A stretch of DNA of 64,000 nucleotides. Origin: Chionis minor. Taxonomy: Eukaryota; Chordata; Aves; Charadriiformes; Chionididae. The translations under genes were made by a program, and so were the position numbers. Under the pieces are notes generated by a model. That model searched no databases and was not told where the DNA came from. It worked only from the letters and a program-made list of their open reading frames with translations. Every line of letters begins with the position of its first letter. The first letter of the stretch is position 1. Where the stretch lies: contig VZSF01006833.1 of assembly GCA_013398295.1 (NCBI GenBank), positions 826,601 to 890,600 of the forward strand, given 5' to 3'. Shown piece after piece: positions 24,831 through 36,000 of this stretch.

Positions 24831-27800
24831 AATTGTGCTTCTCATTGTCGACACGTGGAGAATTGCTGATGTCAAAATATGTCAGGGTGAGGGTTGGGGA
24901 CAGTATTTTTATTAACTTCTGGTACAGGGAGCAAGGGAGACGGGCAGAGTGAGCGCGCTTACTCTGTGAGTTGTTGTCCATGCAGTCTTACTTATCCCAG
25001 CAAAAAGGCCAGCGGGTTTATAAAAGAGAGAGAGAAATGGAGATTACAGCACACTGGTGGTCAGATTATAGATATTTTATTCAAGTAGGTCAATTTTTGC
25101 GACTTATCTACTTATCAGTGGCTCTCAAAAAATCAAGCATAGCTTTAAAAGTTGCCGTATTGACGCTAACGTACAAGTCACTGCAAGACCACTGGCTTTT
25201 ATTTCACTACCTCACAGAAAGGATAATCGTCACAAAACCCTGCTGCCTCAACAAGTGCTTCCAGTATCTTGTTACCCCGTTCTCGGTACTGATGCTCAGA
25301 TAACTCTCCTGGGGGGCCGCGCTGAAATCTGTGTTTGCACAGGAGTCGGCACACAGGGAGCTCATTGTAGGGCTGGGGTCTGAAGCCTCATTACAGTTAA
25401 AAAAATCCAAGGTGTTACACTATCAGGTATCACCAGAATGAGACTCAGCTATATTTCCCAGGATAAATGAGCACATTGGCTTTAATATTGCGGTGCTCAC
25501 ATTTAGATTTTCTTTCTGCAGTTTATTCACTTATTTTCTAATCCAGAAAATGCACTAATTTGCAGGTTTGCCCGTTAGTGGTATGAATTAGGGTGCTTTT
25601 ACTGTATAGTAAAATTAAAAACCACAGACTAGGAATAATATCTGTACTGCAAAACACCCTCCTTAATTAAGCAATAGGACATGAAAGGCTGTATATTTCT
25701 GAGTGATTATAGCACACCTCATGTTGTTTTATAAGGCATGAAATCTAATGCAGAGTGACCACCCGAGAATTGTAGTAATTGCCCTAAAAACACTGCCTGG
25801 AGTGCCTGGTTGCTATTGTGAAATGCAATCAAGACATAAAAATAAGGATTAGAGAGAGACCTGTGCATGAAAAAAAAACCCTCTCAAATATGGCTGTTGC
25901 CCTCCATGATAGCCTCTCGTTCCAGCTGTGTCTTGTCCAAAGTTTTAAAGAATGTAACTGAGCAGTAAAAGTGCAATTAGAGATTCGTAAACTTATTGTA
26001 ACCAGCATATTTTCGACATAAAATTGTTTAAAGGAATTAAACCCCTTTATAGACAGGATCTCACGTGCCCGCCTGAATTCTTTAGGTTTATGCTTAGCTT
26101 TTTACAGACCCTCCTTGTTTTCAAGTTTTAACTAGGATTTTTTCACATTTAGTTAATCACTTCTACATAAACAATAATTAAATGGCCATCACCTTGGAAA
26201 CTGGATGCAGTGGTAATCTTGAACTCAAATATAGGGTCTGTTACAGCCAAGAAAACAATTAACCCGGTTTGTTCAGACCATTAATACAAAAGATAAAACA
26301 TTAAAATTCAAACCTTGGTAGAGGCAAACGTAAGCCACTTTTTGCAAGCAGTTGTGTTCTCTGCTAACCTGGGGAGTGCTCCAGTTTTGTACGTTGATGT
26401 ACATAAAGTACTTGTTAAAAACCCATTCTGCTGGGCTGTTTGGTTTAGATAAGGATATATGGAGTCCCGTCTGGTTGTGGTAGGTACCACAGAGTGTTTT
26501 AACCAGACTAGAAGTTGGGAAAAATAGCGATTACAGCCTACTACAGACTGAATAACACCTTTTTATATGTCCTGGTAGCATCCTGTGGAGATGCAGCCAG
26601 GGGTGAATACAGGTAAATGTAGTTTACCTCCTTCTAACTTGGTCAATATTGAGTTTATACCAAATAGGTAAGGATATATATTTTTTGTTTATTACTATAC
26701 CGCTGGAATGATGCCATTTGTGTTCCTTCTAACAGCTCTGCAAAACACACGTCTGTTTAAATGGATGCTTTAGAGTACCTTTTGGGAGAGAAGGAGGAAA
26801 AAGAGAGGGTGACAGACAGCCATAAATACCTTTGCTGGAAACTTTCAACCCAACCTTTTCTTTTTTTTTTTTTTTTGTTCTCCATTTTCGTTTTGAATTT
26901 TCTTTAATTGAAACCTCTGTGGCAATTCTAGCCTTCATTGAACATTGAAATGCCAATAGAGCTGCTCTATAATGGAGGGCTGTGTAGCAAGACTGTACAA
27001 TAATATCCTGGTGCAATATAACAGTAGGTAGCTGGGGAATGTAATCGATTTCCAAAAGAACTGGAATGACCCTCCTCGCAGACACGCAGCACTCCAAAAC
27101 TCCGCTGCCTCCAGCTCCGATCAGTTCTGGTTCACTTCCTTCCTTAAGAGGAGGATGTTTAATCTTATCAAGAGCCCGTATGAAGCCTTTTTTCCCTCCC
27201 TTTTTGCTTTAAATACTGTGTGCACCGTTACGTTGTCACCTCTATTTACCTGTCACACTTTACCCATATGCCTTTGTTAGGGGATATTTATGTAAAGTTG
27301 TAAATGTCAATACTGGCATTATTTCTTTGCAGGACAGTGATTGCGGTCTGACGCCGGATGCCATCCGTTGAAAGCGGGGAGGATGGAGCAAGTGCTGAAA
27401 AGGGGAATGATTCAATTTAAGAGAATCCAAGATTTCTACCGGAGCTGTCCTGCACATCTGTATGAAGGAGTTCTGATCAGGAGAGCTGTGCTTCCGCCAG
27501 AAGAGATCCTTAACTGTGCATTAGCATGTAACCTTACTACGAATATGCAACAGCTGTGAAACGGTTAGGCTTGTTTTTTAACGCGCATTTCAGTTTTTAA
27601 GAACTTTCCTTCTGAGATGCACTTGCTGCAGGAGACACACATGAGTATTTGCAGCTCTGCAATGAAATTCTTCTTCTATGTATGTATCCATATGTAGAAT
27701 CAGGATCTAAGTAAAGTTAAGGGACTCTGCTTTTGTTGTGTTTTGATTTCTCCATCTCTTCACAACCCATAAAGGTCCTCTAAGGGGTAGCACAAAATTT

Positions 27801-28413
27801 GGCTTGATGTTTGGAAACGCATGACAGACCTTAATATGTATTTTGAAATATTTCTTACTGGAATTGTAGGAAGCAATACAAAATATCACAGCACAGTCAA
27901 CATTCTTGCCTTGCAAATACTCATTGTTTTATAGCAGATATAGCACCATCTCTCTTTCCATGAGAGACTTCTTTATGAAACAGTATTCCTGATTAAGCAA
28001 AGATTTTACACCACCTTTCTGTTTCATAAACACGATCTTCAGGTTTTGAAAATTTCCCTTTACAGGCAGAAGCGCTATCAGCTCCCTTTTATAAACGATT
28101 AAATGTATTTGCATTTCAGATGAAACTGTCAGACAAACCAAACTCTCCTCTTTAGAGCCTTCTTTTGCTGCTTGCCTGTGCTGAATACAGTGTTTATTAC
28201 TTCCCTTTTCTCTTTATTTTCCTCATTTCGTGCCACAGCCACCACTGCCTGTCTCCGAGCTCGGCTTTGCTCAGCCTCTGGTACCTTCAGTGATATTTAA
28301 GTAACGTGATACACTTTTTTCTAAAACCCTATTCAATCAAAGGCTTCATATTCAAAAGCATAAACATTAAGTAATCAAAAGGAACATTGTTTGCCTTGAT
28401 TTAAGTGCATCAA
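24831..28413. other. Intergenic DNA, no certain gene
   Basis: AT-rich unique sequence with a T16 run at 26861-26876. A consensus-like splice acceptor (a pyrimidine tract with TTTGCAG) ends at 27332, followed by a GC-richer stretch to about 27558. It has no clear coding frame from the acceptor, so it could at most be a noncoding exon. Confidence 0.45.
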
Positions 28414-28762
28414 TAAAGTATTGCAGTCCCACAGACGTACGGACATGAAAGTATTAGTCTTTTTTGCATTTTTTTATGCCATTTCAGAGTGTACACAAAG
28501 GTAATATTGTAACTGAAAAAGGGTGAAATAGTCCGAATTCCTCACTTTTTTCCCGTGTCTGTGTGAATGTGCCCGTACGGCGGCTGGGGAGCTCCGCGCT
28601 GCCGGCCTTCAGTGCGGGCTGTGGCCGCCAGAGGGGGGTGCGCCGTGCGCCTGCCTGCGCCTGCCTGCTGCTGCCTGCTGCTGCTCTCTCCTGCCTGCCC
28701 CTGCCTGCCCCTGCCTGCTCCTGCCTGCCCCTGCCTGCCGCTGCCTGCCCCTGCCTGCTGCT
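28414..28762 (+). repeat. 349-bp duplicated block, copy 1
   Basis: This stretch is repeated base for base at 28894-29242, offset 480. It contains AT-rich unique sequence, a CpG-rich core (28569-28650) and the first 10-bp minisatellite units. Copy 2 begins one base after a single N (28893), so either a recent duplication or an assembly join repeating the same contig end could explain it. Confidence 0.97.
28625..28638 (+). promoter_or_regulatory. CTCF-like motif, copy 1
   Basis: CCGCCAGAGGGGGG matches the CTCF core CCASYAGRKGGCRS at 12 of 14 positions, with a G instead of A at position 3 and G instead of C at position 12. It lies in a short CpG-rich stretch. Binding is inference. Confidence 0.4.
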
Positions 28763-28773
28763 GCTGCCTGCTC

Positions 28774-28774
28774 N
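28774..28774. other. Single ambiguous base inside minisatellite
   Basis: An isolated N at the point where copy 1 and copy 2 of the duplicated block have already diverged. It marks an unresolved spot in the repeat. Confidence 0.95.
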
Positions 28775-28892
28775 TCTCTCCTGCCTGCCCCTGCCTGCCC
28801 CTGCCTGCTGCTGCTGCCTGCTCCTGCCCGCTCCAGCTCTCTCCTGCTCTCTCCTGCCTGCTCCTGCCTGACCCTGCCTGCTCCTGCCTGCT

Positions 28893-28893
28893 N
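28893..28893. other. Single ambiguous base at duplication junction
   Basis: An isolated N immediately before copy 2 of the 349-bp block. It may be a scaffold-join placeholder. Confidence 0.95.
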
Positions 28894-29242
28894 TAAAGTA
28901 TTGCAGTCCCACAGACGTACGGACATGAAAGTATTAGTCTTTTTTGCATTTTTTTATGCCATTTCAGAGTGTACACAAAGGTAATATTGTAACTGAAAAA
29001 GGGTGAAATAGTCCGAATTCCTCACTTTTTTCCCGTGTCTGTGTGAATGTGCCCGTACGGCGGCTGGGGAGCTCCGCGCTGCCGGCCTTCAGTGCGGGCT
29101 GTGGCCGCCAGAGGGGGGTGCGCCGTGCGCCTGCCTGCGCCTGCCTGCTGCTGCCTGCTGCTGCTCTCTCCTGCCTGCCCCTGCCTGCCCCTGCCTGCTC
29201 CTGCCTGCCCCTGCCTGCCGCTGCCTGCCCCTGCCTGCTGCT
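28894..29242 (+). repeat. 349-bp duplicated block, copy 2
   Basis: Identical by eye to 28414-28762, diverging at the next base (C here, G in copy 1). After it the sequence continues into the perfect 11-bp array. Confidence 0.97.
29105..29118 (+). promoter_or_regulatory. CTCF-like motif, copy 2
   Basis: Same sequence and orientation as the motif at 28625-28638, carried within the duplicated block. Confidence 0.4.
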
Positions 29243-29253
29243 CCTGCCTGCGG

Positions 29254-29493
29254 CTGCCTGCCTGCTGCCTGCCTGCTGCCTGCCTGCTGCCTGCCTGCTG
29301 CCTGCCTGCTGCCTGCCTGCTGCCTGCCTGCTGCCTGCCTGCTGCCTGCCTGCTGCCTGCCTGCTGCCTGCCTGCTGCCTGCCTGCTGCCTGCCTGCTGC
29401 CTGCCTGCTGCCTGCCTGCTGCCTGCCTGCTGCCTGCCTGCTGCCTGCCTGCTGCCTGCCTGCTGCCTGCCTGCTGCCTGCCTGCTGCCTGCC
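29254..29493 (+). repeat. Perfect 11-bp tandem array (CTGCCTGCCTG)21.8
   Basis: I count 21 complete units from 29254 to 29484 plus 9 bases of a further unit, with no mismatch. Each unit is CTG plus two CCTG, so it mixes the triplet and tetranucleotide motifs that form slipped hairpins. Because 11 is not a multiple of 3 the translated frame repeats every 33 bases. Confidence 0.97.
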
Positions 29494-29604
29494 CCTGCCT
29501 GCTCCTGCCTGCCGCTGCCTGCTGCTGCCTGTTCCTGCCTGCCGCTGCCTTCTCCTGCCTACGGCTGCCTGCCCCTGCCTGCCACTGCCTGCTGCTGCCT
29601 GCCC
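29485..29604 (+). repeat. Twelve 10-bp CTGCCTGCNN units
   Basis: Twelve consecutive 10-bp units with variable last two bases (CC, TC, CG, TG, TC, CG, TC, GG, CC, CA, TG, CC) and a few internal changes (GTTC, CTTCTC, CTACGG). Confidence 0.93.
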
Positions 29605-30240
29605 CTGCCTGCCTGCTGCCTGCTTCTCCCTGCTGGCTGCCAGCTCCCTGTGTACTGCCTGCTGCCTGTTGCTTCCTATGTACTGCCTGGTGCCTGCTAC
29701 CTGTGTACTGCCTGCTGCCTGCTGGCTGCCCGCTTCCTGCACACTCTCTGCTGCCTGCCCACTGCCTGCTTGCTTGCTGCCTGCTGCCTGCCTGCTGCTG
29801 CCCACACCTGCTGTCTGCCTGCCCACTGCCTGCCCACTGCCTGCCTGCCTGCTGCCTTCCTGCCCACTGCCTGCCGGCCCACTGCCTGCTGTCTGCCTGC
29901 TCACTGCCTGCCTGCTGCCTGCCTGCTGCCTGCTTCTGCCTGCTGGCTGCCAGCTGCCTGTGTACTGCCTGCTGCCTGTTGCTTCCTATGTACTGCCTGG
30001 TGCCTGCTACCTGTGTACTGCCTGCTGCCTGCTGGCTGCCCGCTTCCTGCACACTCTCTGCTGCCTGCCCACTGCCTGCTTGCTTGCTGCCTGCTGCCTG
30101 CCTGCTGCTGCCCACACCTGCTGTCTGCCTGCCCACTGCCTGCCCACTGCCTGCCTGCCTGCTGCCTTCCTGCCCACTGCCTGCCGGCCCACTGCCTGCT
30201 GTCTGCCTGCTCACTGCCTGCCTGCTGCCTGCCTGCTGCC
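29605..30240 (+). repeat. 310-bp higher-order tandem duplication in minisatellite
   Basis: The sequence at about 29605-29914 is repeated at 29915-30240 with an offset of 310 bases. I see only two substitutions (near 29628 and 29648 against 29938 and 29958) before the end drifts into short repeats. The units include landmark words such as 'ttgcttcctatgtactg' and 'cccacacctgctgtctg'. Confidence 0.95.
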
Positions 30241-30275
30241 TGCCTGCTGCCTGCCTGCCCGCTGCTGCACCAGTG

Positions 30276-32537
30276 CCTGCCCCGCTGCCTGCAAATCTGA
30301 TGAGATGCTGATTTCAATTTATCCCTTGTTGGGTTCAGCCTTAGGGGTGTGATGTAATTCCTCAAATCATTGCAGTGAGAAAGACACTGAACAACCCGGA
30401 GCCTCTTCCTGCTTTTGCCCGCTATTCATCAGGCGTTAATGAGTTGACTGTATATTTTTCTCATACTAAATAAAGGAGCTCGGGGACTAAGGACCTTTGC
30501 AAACCTTATCACCTCCCACTTTCCTGGGCGCCTGCCTCTTTCACCTGCCTTCTCCAGAATAAGAACGGACAATTATATTAATCTCCTCCTTTCTCCCCTG
30601 AAAATCCCAAGTCCTTTTAAAACAAAATGTTATGCCGCACACACAGTTCACCTTAATAACAAGAAGGAGAAGATGAATGATACCTGAGAAGTATTTATCA
30701 TGTCACTGATGGTGCTATTGGTGAACAAGGTGCACTAGAAAACTACCTTGACTAGAATGGAATTAAAATGTGCAAATTTCCCTGCTGCTGGGGAAGGGGA
30801 AGGCTGGGGAGCGTTTTAAGAATCTGGTCGCAAACAACAGTTAGAACTGCAGGTCTGCGTTTAGTAGCTTTAATTCAGTCTTTGAATCTTCCAGGATTCA
30901 TGGGGCAGTCAATAAAGTACTGTGCATTTATCTTCAGAATTAAACCTGAATGCTGAGGTTTTGCCACTGCTGTGTAGAAACATCCCGGTCCTGCGCCTGC
31001 CCTGTTGTAGTTGGACGTCCAGAGTTACACAGACCTTGACGGATGTCGCTAGGTAGCTCTTTGCCAATGATCTTTGTGTTATAAAAACAGGGTTTCAGTC
31101 CCAAATGTCAATATTGTCCGAATCTTCCTTTCTTTCTGCAGGTGGCCAACGCTCTGTTTTCTGGTTTCTCTGTCTTCCCCATCCAGAGATGGTCTTGTGG
31201 GTATAAAGCCTGTGAAGCATTTTGGAAATGAATACCGTTATGCAAATTGTTGCTAGAAACAGAGCACAGACCTACGCGCTGTAGATTCAGGCTGAGCTCT
31301 CGCTGAGATCAACTATAACGCTTGTCTAAATAACAGAACGGTTTGCAGAATCCGACAGGTACGCTGCATTTATTTATATAAGCTTTTGGAGACCAAAAGG
31401 TGAATTTTGGCATACCAAATTGTCAGCACACTGGCAGCTGGACCCTATTCTGTCTGTTGCAAAATCCTGTTGGATTTAAATGATTTTTTTCTGGTGTGCT
31501 CAAGTCACTCCCCAACCTGCTGGAGCCCCCATTTTAGCTGCCTGCCAGGGCATGGAAAACCACAGTAAGAGGAGCTTTAGCCTCATCGGGCAGAAAGGAC
31601 ATAAAAAGTGTTCGATATTATTAAACTAAGCAGCCTTCATCGTCATGTGGCAACAAAGCACCTGGAGGAATTAAGTGTTGAAACAGAATAAGGTTAATAA
31701 AAGAAATGTTTGAGGTAAGGCGTACGAAAGGTACAGGTTTATGCTGGTTCAAGGTGCCTGTAATCTTGTGTCAGTGCTCTAGGAGGGAAGGACTGGCTTT
31801 CATATTTCTTCAGCTGAAGTCATCAAAAAAGCAGAGCATCAGCCGGTCTTGCACGGATGCAGCGGAGCTTCAGCAGGCTGGGAAATGTACTTGGATCCTA
31901 AAGGTGCTGCCCAATAACCGCTTGGGAAGCTGTGCCTGCGTAAGGCAGCGAAGGGAAAAATGTTGTTTGGGGAAATGCAAACGTTGGGTGAAAAAAAAAA
32001 CCCAAATAGTGTGCTTCTGGCGCTCATTCATTTAAATATTACCCCTTCCCTGAGTTGTAATGTTTATTATCAGTCCAGATGCTCATTTCAGCGAGATAGA
32101 AGGAGTTGTCGTGGAAAACGGTGGCTTGGGGTACAGGATCTGGAAGAATGAAAGACCGGGGCCATGTTGGCCACAGGGTGTCCGAAGCATGGACGAGGAT
32201 TGGGCTGGGATTCTCCAAACCAACCAGCAACTGCTTACTCACCTCTAAAACTGGTGTACAAAGGGCAGTTCCCGAATATTGCCTGGACTAGGTGGCTCAG
32301 CAAAAATACTTGAGGCAGTTTTAGGATGTTGTGGCTGCTTTTAGGAAACATCATGTGAGAGCGGAGTAGGTCTGCTTTTAGGGGACTTGTTGGCTATATT
32401 GCCATTTACAGTAGTTGATATAGCTGATTACCATGGTTACCACACAGAAGCATTATGCACCTTGTTTGTAATTTTGGTTGCATGCTTGGAGAAAGAGAGA
32501 GGGACGGATAAAAGGCATATTTGAGAAGTGTAGCCTG
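30276..32537. other. Intergenic DNA, no gene recognised
   Basis: Unique sequence. An acceptor-like pyrimidine tract ends in CAG at 31141, but no coding frame or donor supports an exon. Confidence 0.45.
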
Positions 32538-32626
32538 TACTTAACTCATAGGGGTCTTGTAAGGTTGAATTAGCTAATATTTTCTGCTTCGCTTTGGAGA
32601 TGTAAAAACTACTTATGTTTTATTAC
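32538..32626 (+). mobile_element. Ancient CORE-SINE/MIR-like tail fragment
   Basis: Blocks 'aactcataggggtcttgtaa', 'gaattagctaatattt' and 'gctttggagatgtaaaaac' match in order the tail of amniote SINEs (cacaggggtgttgtgagg, ttaatgtttgtaaagcgctttgagat). The head is missing. It lies about 130 bases before a second, more complete copy in the same orientation. Confidence 0.6.
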
Positions 32627-32756
32627 TGTTATTTTTTTTTTATTTGGACAAATCTTGCCAGGTTTCAGAAGTCACATTTCTGAAATAGCTTAACCTTTCA
32701 GACCTGTAGGAAGAATTTTATGTTATGGGAAAACCTTTGCTCCTAAGAAGAGAAGA

Positions 32757-33000
32757 TAGATGATCCAGCAATTAAGGTGCTGAGCTGCACCTTAAAAGAT
32801 CTCAGTTAAATTCCTGGCTCTGAGAAATCCATCCTGGTAGAAATCCATCTAACTGGGACTCAGTTTACCCTCAGTGGAGGGTAATTCTTTCCTTTCTCAC
32901 CTGGTTTGCTTTCAGATTGTAAATTCAGAGACTAGGGACTGCCCTGGACTACCTCTTTGCATCTAGTGCAGCTGTAATAAGCAGATGATCCTAGTTTGGG
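32757..33000 (+). mobile_element. Ancient tRNA-derived SINE, nearly full length
   Basis: The left end 'atccagcaattaaggtgctg' resembles the A-box part of a tRNA-derived SINE head and 'agttaaattcctggctctg' the B-box region. These are followed by 'gggactcagtttaccctcag' (CORE-like block), then 'tcacctggtttgctttcag', 'attgtaaattcagagactagg', 'gactgccctgg', and a tail with 'agtgcagctgtaataagcag'. This order matches a SINE widespread in turtles, crocodilians and birds whose 3' part reads gattgtaaactcttcggggcagggactg. Decay is strong but collinearity over about 240 bp is convincing. Confidence 0.65.
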
Positions 33001-36000
33001 CTTGTGTGTCCTTGAATAAACATATTGACTGTGAACAATTTAAGGATGGGATAACTATTTTTCTTGAGTTGTTCAGGTGTCTTCAGTGGACAGTCAAAAA
33101 GGTGAAGGAGACGTCATTGTAAATTAGCTACGTTTTCTGACTTTAGCTGTAGAAACATTAATAGTCAACTGATGGCAGTTTTATTACAGAGTCTTGGGAG
33201 CTATTTTATTCTGGTATCTTTAAATTAACCAAGGTTTTAACTAGGGTAGTAAAGAAAATGGCTCTTTTAGGCTTCCTGAAGCTCCATACAGACTGGGAAG
33301 CCAAATCCTCTGCTTGCAATGCTTTTGTCATCATTTTCCATCAGCTGGACAGCTGGCTCCGGATCCTGATATTAATGGGTAGATTCCCACTTTAAAACCT
33401 TAAGCAAAGTGGAGAAGGGATGTCTCAATTACTCTGATTCATCTTGAAATTGAGAATCAAGAGATTAATGAAAGCTTTAGTAGATGTGAATAGGAAGATA
33501 GGTAGAGAAATAAGCTTTTCCTCCATTGCTTTTGTGACAGGGTTATGTTAGAGGGCCATGATCCAGTATGCTATCCTGGAGCTGCTGGGCAGGACTGATA
33601 TGAAACATCAGGAATATAGTCTGTCCAGATTCCAGAGGGCTTGCTTATACTGAGCACTGAAAAAGTAAAATATAGGTAGAATATGAACTAGCAGCCCAGG
33701 GTACAAACTTTAGGCCCATGAAATAAACTGGAAAGCGTGTGAACTCCCTTTGCCATGCAGAATGGCTAAAAATATAGCAGAAATACAAGCTAAATGCTGG
33801 AGGACTTTTGTTCTTTTTCCTTCTAAGCAGGTCTCTGGTAAAAATAATTTTTCTGCCACCAGAGAGCTCCTGCAAGAATGTACTCTAAAAGCTGATGGGA
33901 TGGGCTAGTTGAATATATTATTTCTCGGAACATTTAAAAAAATAATATGTTTTTATTTGCTTTTGTTAAAGTAATGTTAAAGTAATAAGTGCTTTGTGTC
34001 TCTTTGGTATGTAACCTTGCCTCCAGACTGTGCCAACCAGGTTTCCAAAACAAAGAAGATGAATACACCCATGTGATCCCTGTAAAAACCACAAATGTGT
34101 TATCGCTGATGCAAATTATTCCAAAGAAGAAAACCTCTTTTTTTCCCTCGTGTTGGTAGGTATAACATTATATATGGCACTCCTAGTAAGAGTTTCTAAA
34201 ATAGCCATGCTGCGTAAAAAGGTGAGAGGGATGAATAATTAGGTCTAGGCAAAGAAGTATTTCAAAACATTTATCTTAGAGCTGCATCACGAGAGAAATG
34301 ACACCCCAGTTTTAATTTGTGAGTAAACTGGACAACTGGATGCAGAGGGGTCACTTTTCACAGAACACAGATAGTCTGGTTGCCTTTCCCTGCACACATG
34401 CAATGAAATTTCTTTTCTTCTTTCCTCTCTGCTACAGATGCGTCTGAGCCTTTGTTTCAATTACATTATTTAAAATTAATTGCACTTTTGAAGTTCCATA
34501 GGCATGAAGCAGAGGATATTCTGCAAACCCCCTGAATGAAGATAGGAATAAAGTATTCTGCATAAATATGCCCAGAGTTATGCTGAGGAGGAAAAGATAT
34601 CTGATCAGAGGGTTTTCTTGGACTGGAAGAAGCGGTCCAGGCCTGTGAGCAGCAGAGTGGTGACTGAACGCTTGGCTTCAAGGTCTTTAGTTGTATCTCA
34701 GGAAAGAGGTGGCAGAAGGTACTGTAGATTTGACAGCAGACAGAAGCTGCTTCGGGTCACATCACCTCTTATATTAACTCGAGACTGGTTCTCCTCATTT
34801 GCCATTCAAAACCGTGGTTTTATAAGAAGTGTCAGGACCCTTGGGTCAGCAGAGCAGTGCAAGGGCTGGCTGTCCCAGCTCAGTATGGCTGCAGCAGCTT
34901 CACCGGTGCTCCTTTCTGGCAGCCTGGCTCACCTTGGCCATCGGCTCTTCAGCCAGCTGTGCGGCTGGAGGTTCAGACAGCAGAGGTGTGGAGGCAATTC
35001 CGGCTAGCACCAGTGCCTACAGTGGTTTAGTCTGAACTATTTCACAGTAAGGGCTCTCTTCTAAACACTGAATTAGCTGGACTCTTTCAAAACTTCATGG
35101 GTGATAGCCCTGGAAGTGGAAGGTCTTCATGACTCACTGAGTATTGTCTGTGAGGAATGATTGAAGCCATCTACTCACAATCCCGCTAATCCCCTGCCAT
35201 GTCTCCAAGACGGGACATCAGAATTCCTCTGATGACTGTATCAAATGCCATGCTCAAGTCCTGCACGAGGAGTTATTTTTCAGAGTTCCGATAGAGGGAA
35301 ATGTAGGTTATTATGAGAAATGGATATAAATTTAATAACAAGGTCTGATATAAGCAGGAAGGCTTTTTACATTGTCTGTTCTACTAAGATTACGGACAGC
35401 CTCTATAATGTGATGTGCCAGCAAAGCAGAAAAATGTTTTATGCTATTACAGCCGGGTGTTGGGAGTGTGGATCTTCCCTTTTCAGTGATTCAAGTGTGG
35501 TAGAAAGAGATTTGTGTGCAAATAGCAGAAATGAACAAACAAACATAAATTCAATAGCTGAGAGAATCTTTGGAGTACTATGACTGTTTTCCCAGAAAAG
35601 CTAGTAAATTGTGTCAAAGTGAATGCTACAAAAATCTAACCGTCTTTTCAGAGTTAATTCAGGAGTTTCACTGATTTAAATAGAAAACTCTATAGGTGGG
35701 ACACAGACTCTTAATATAAGGCTTGAGCAGTTTTCCACCTGATGCTTTGCGACCATTTGCAGCCTTGAGGAAGTTATTCACAGCAAGAGGAACAGATGCT
35801 GCTGGAGGGTTTGTACAATTGGGCGTTTTGAGGAAGAACTGCTGTTGAAGTAAGAGGAAGTAGCACTCTTTTTGTGAAAAGTCTGATTTACATTTAAGTC
35901 AGTAAGCGTTGCATTGATGATTGCTACAGAGCTTAGACGTAGCAGTTACGCTGAGTGTAGAATTAATTAGCAAAAGCTTTCAAGGTTATGAGGTATTGGG

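Larger units (their letters stand above)
28651..30275 (+). repeat. Layered CTG/CCTG minisatellite
   Basis: The array is built from 10-bp units CTGCCTGCNN whose last two bases vary (CC, TC, CG, TG, GC, CA). It is interrupted by the second copy of the duplicated unique block (28894-29130), by a perfect 11-bp sub-array, and by a 310-bp tandem duplication. One strand is almost entirely C, T and G with few A, so stop codons are absent from several frames on both strands. This yields spurious proteins of up to about 420 residues rich in Cys/Leu/Pro/Ala (+) or Gln/Ala/Gly/Ser/Arg (-). No gene is supported. Confidence 0.95.

Noticed and set aside
28484..30365. Open frames up to 422 codons on both strands
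   Set aside because: They are produced by a stop-poor minisatellite. The same region is open in several frames at once and the proteins are pure short-period repeats, with no domain or codon signature.
31074..31256. Possible exon after the acceptor-like CAG at 31141
   Set aside because: The frame has no recognisable protein, no donor site follows, and it ends in an ordinary stop after about 40 codons.
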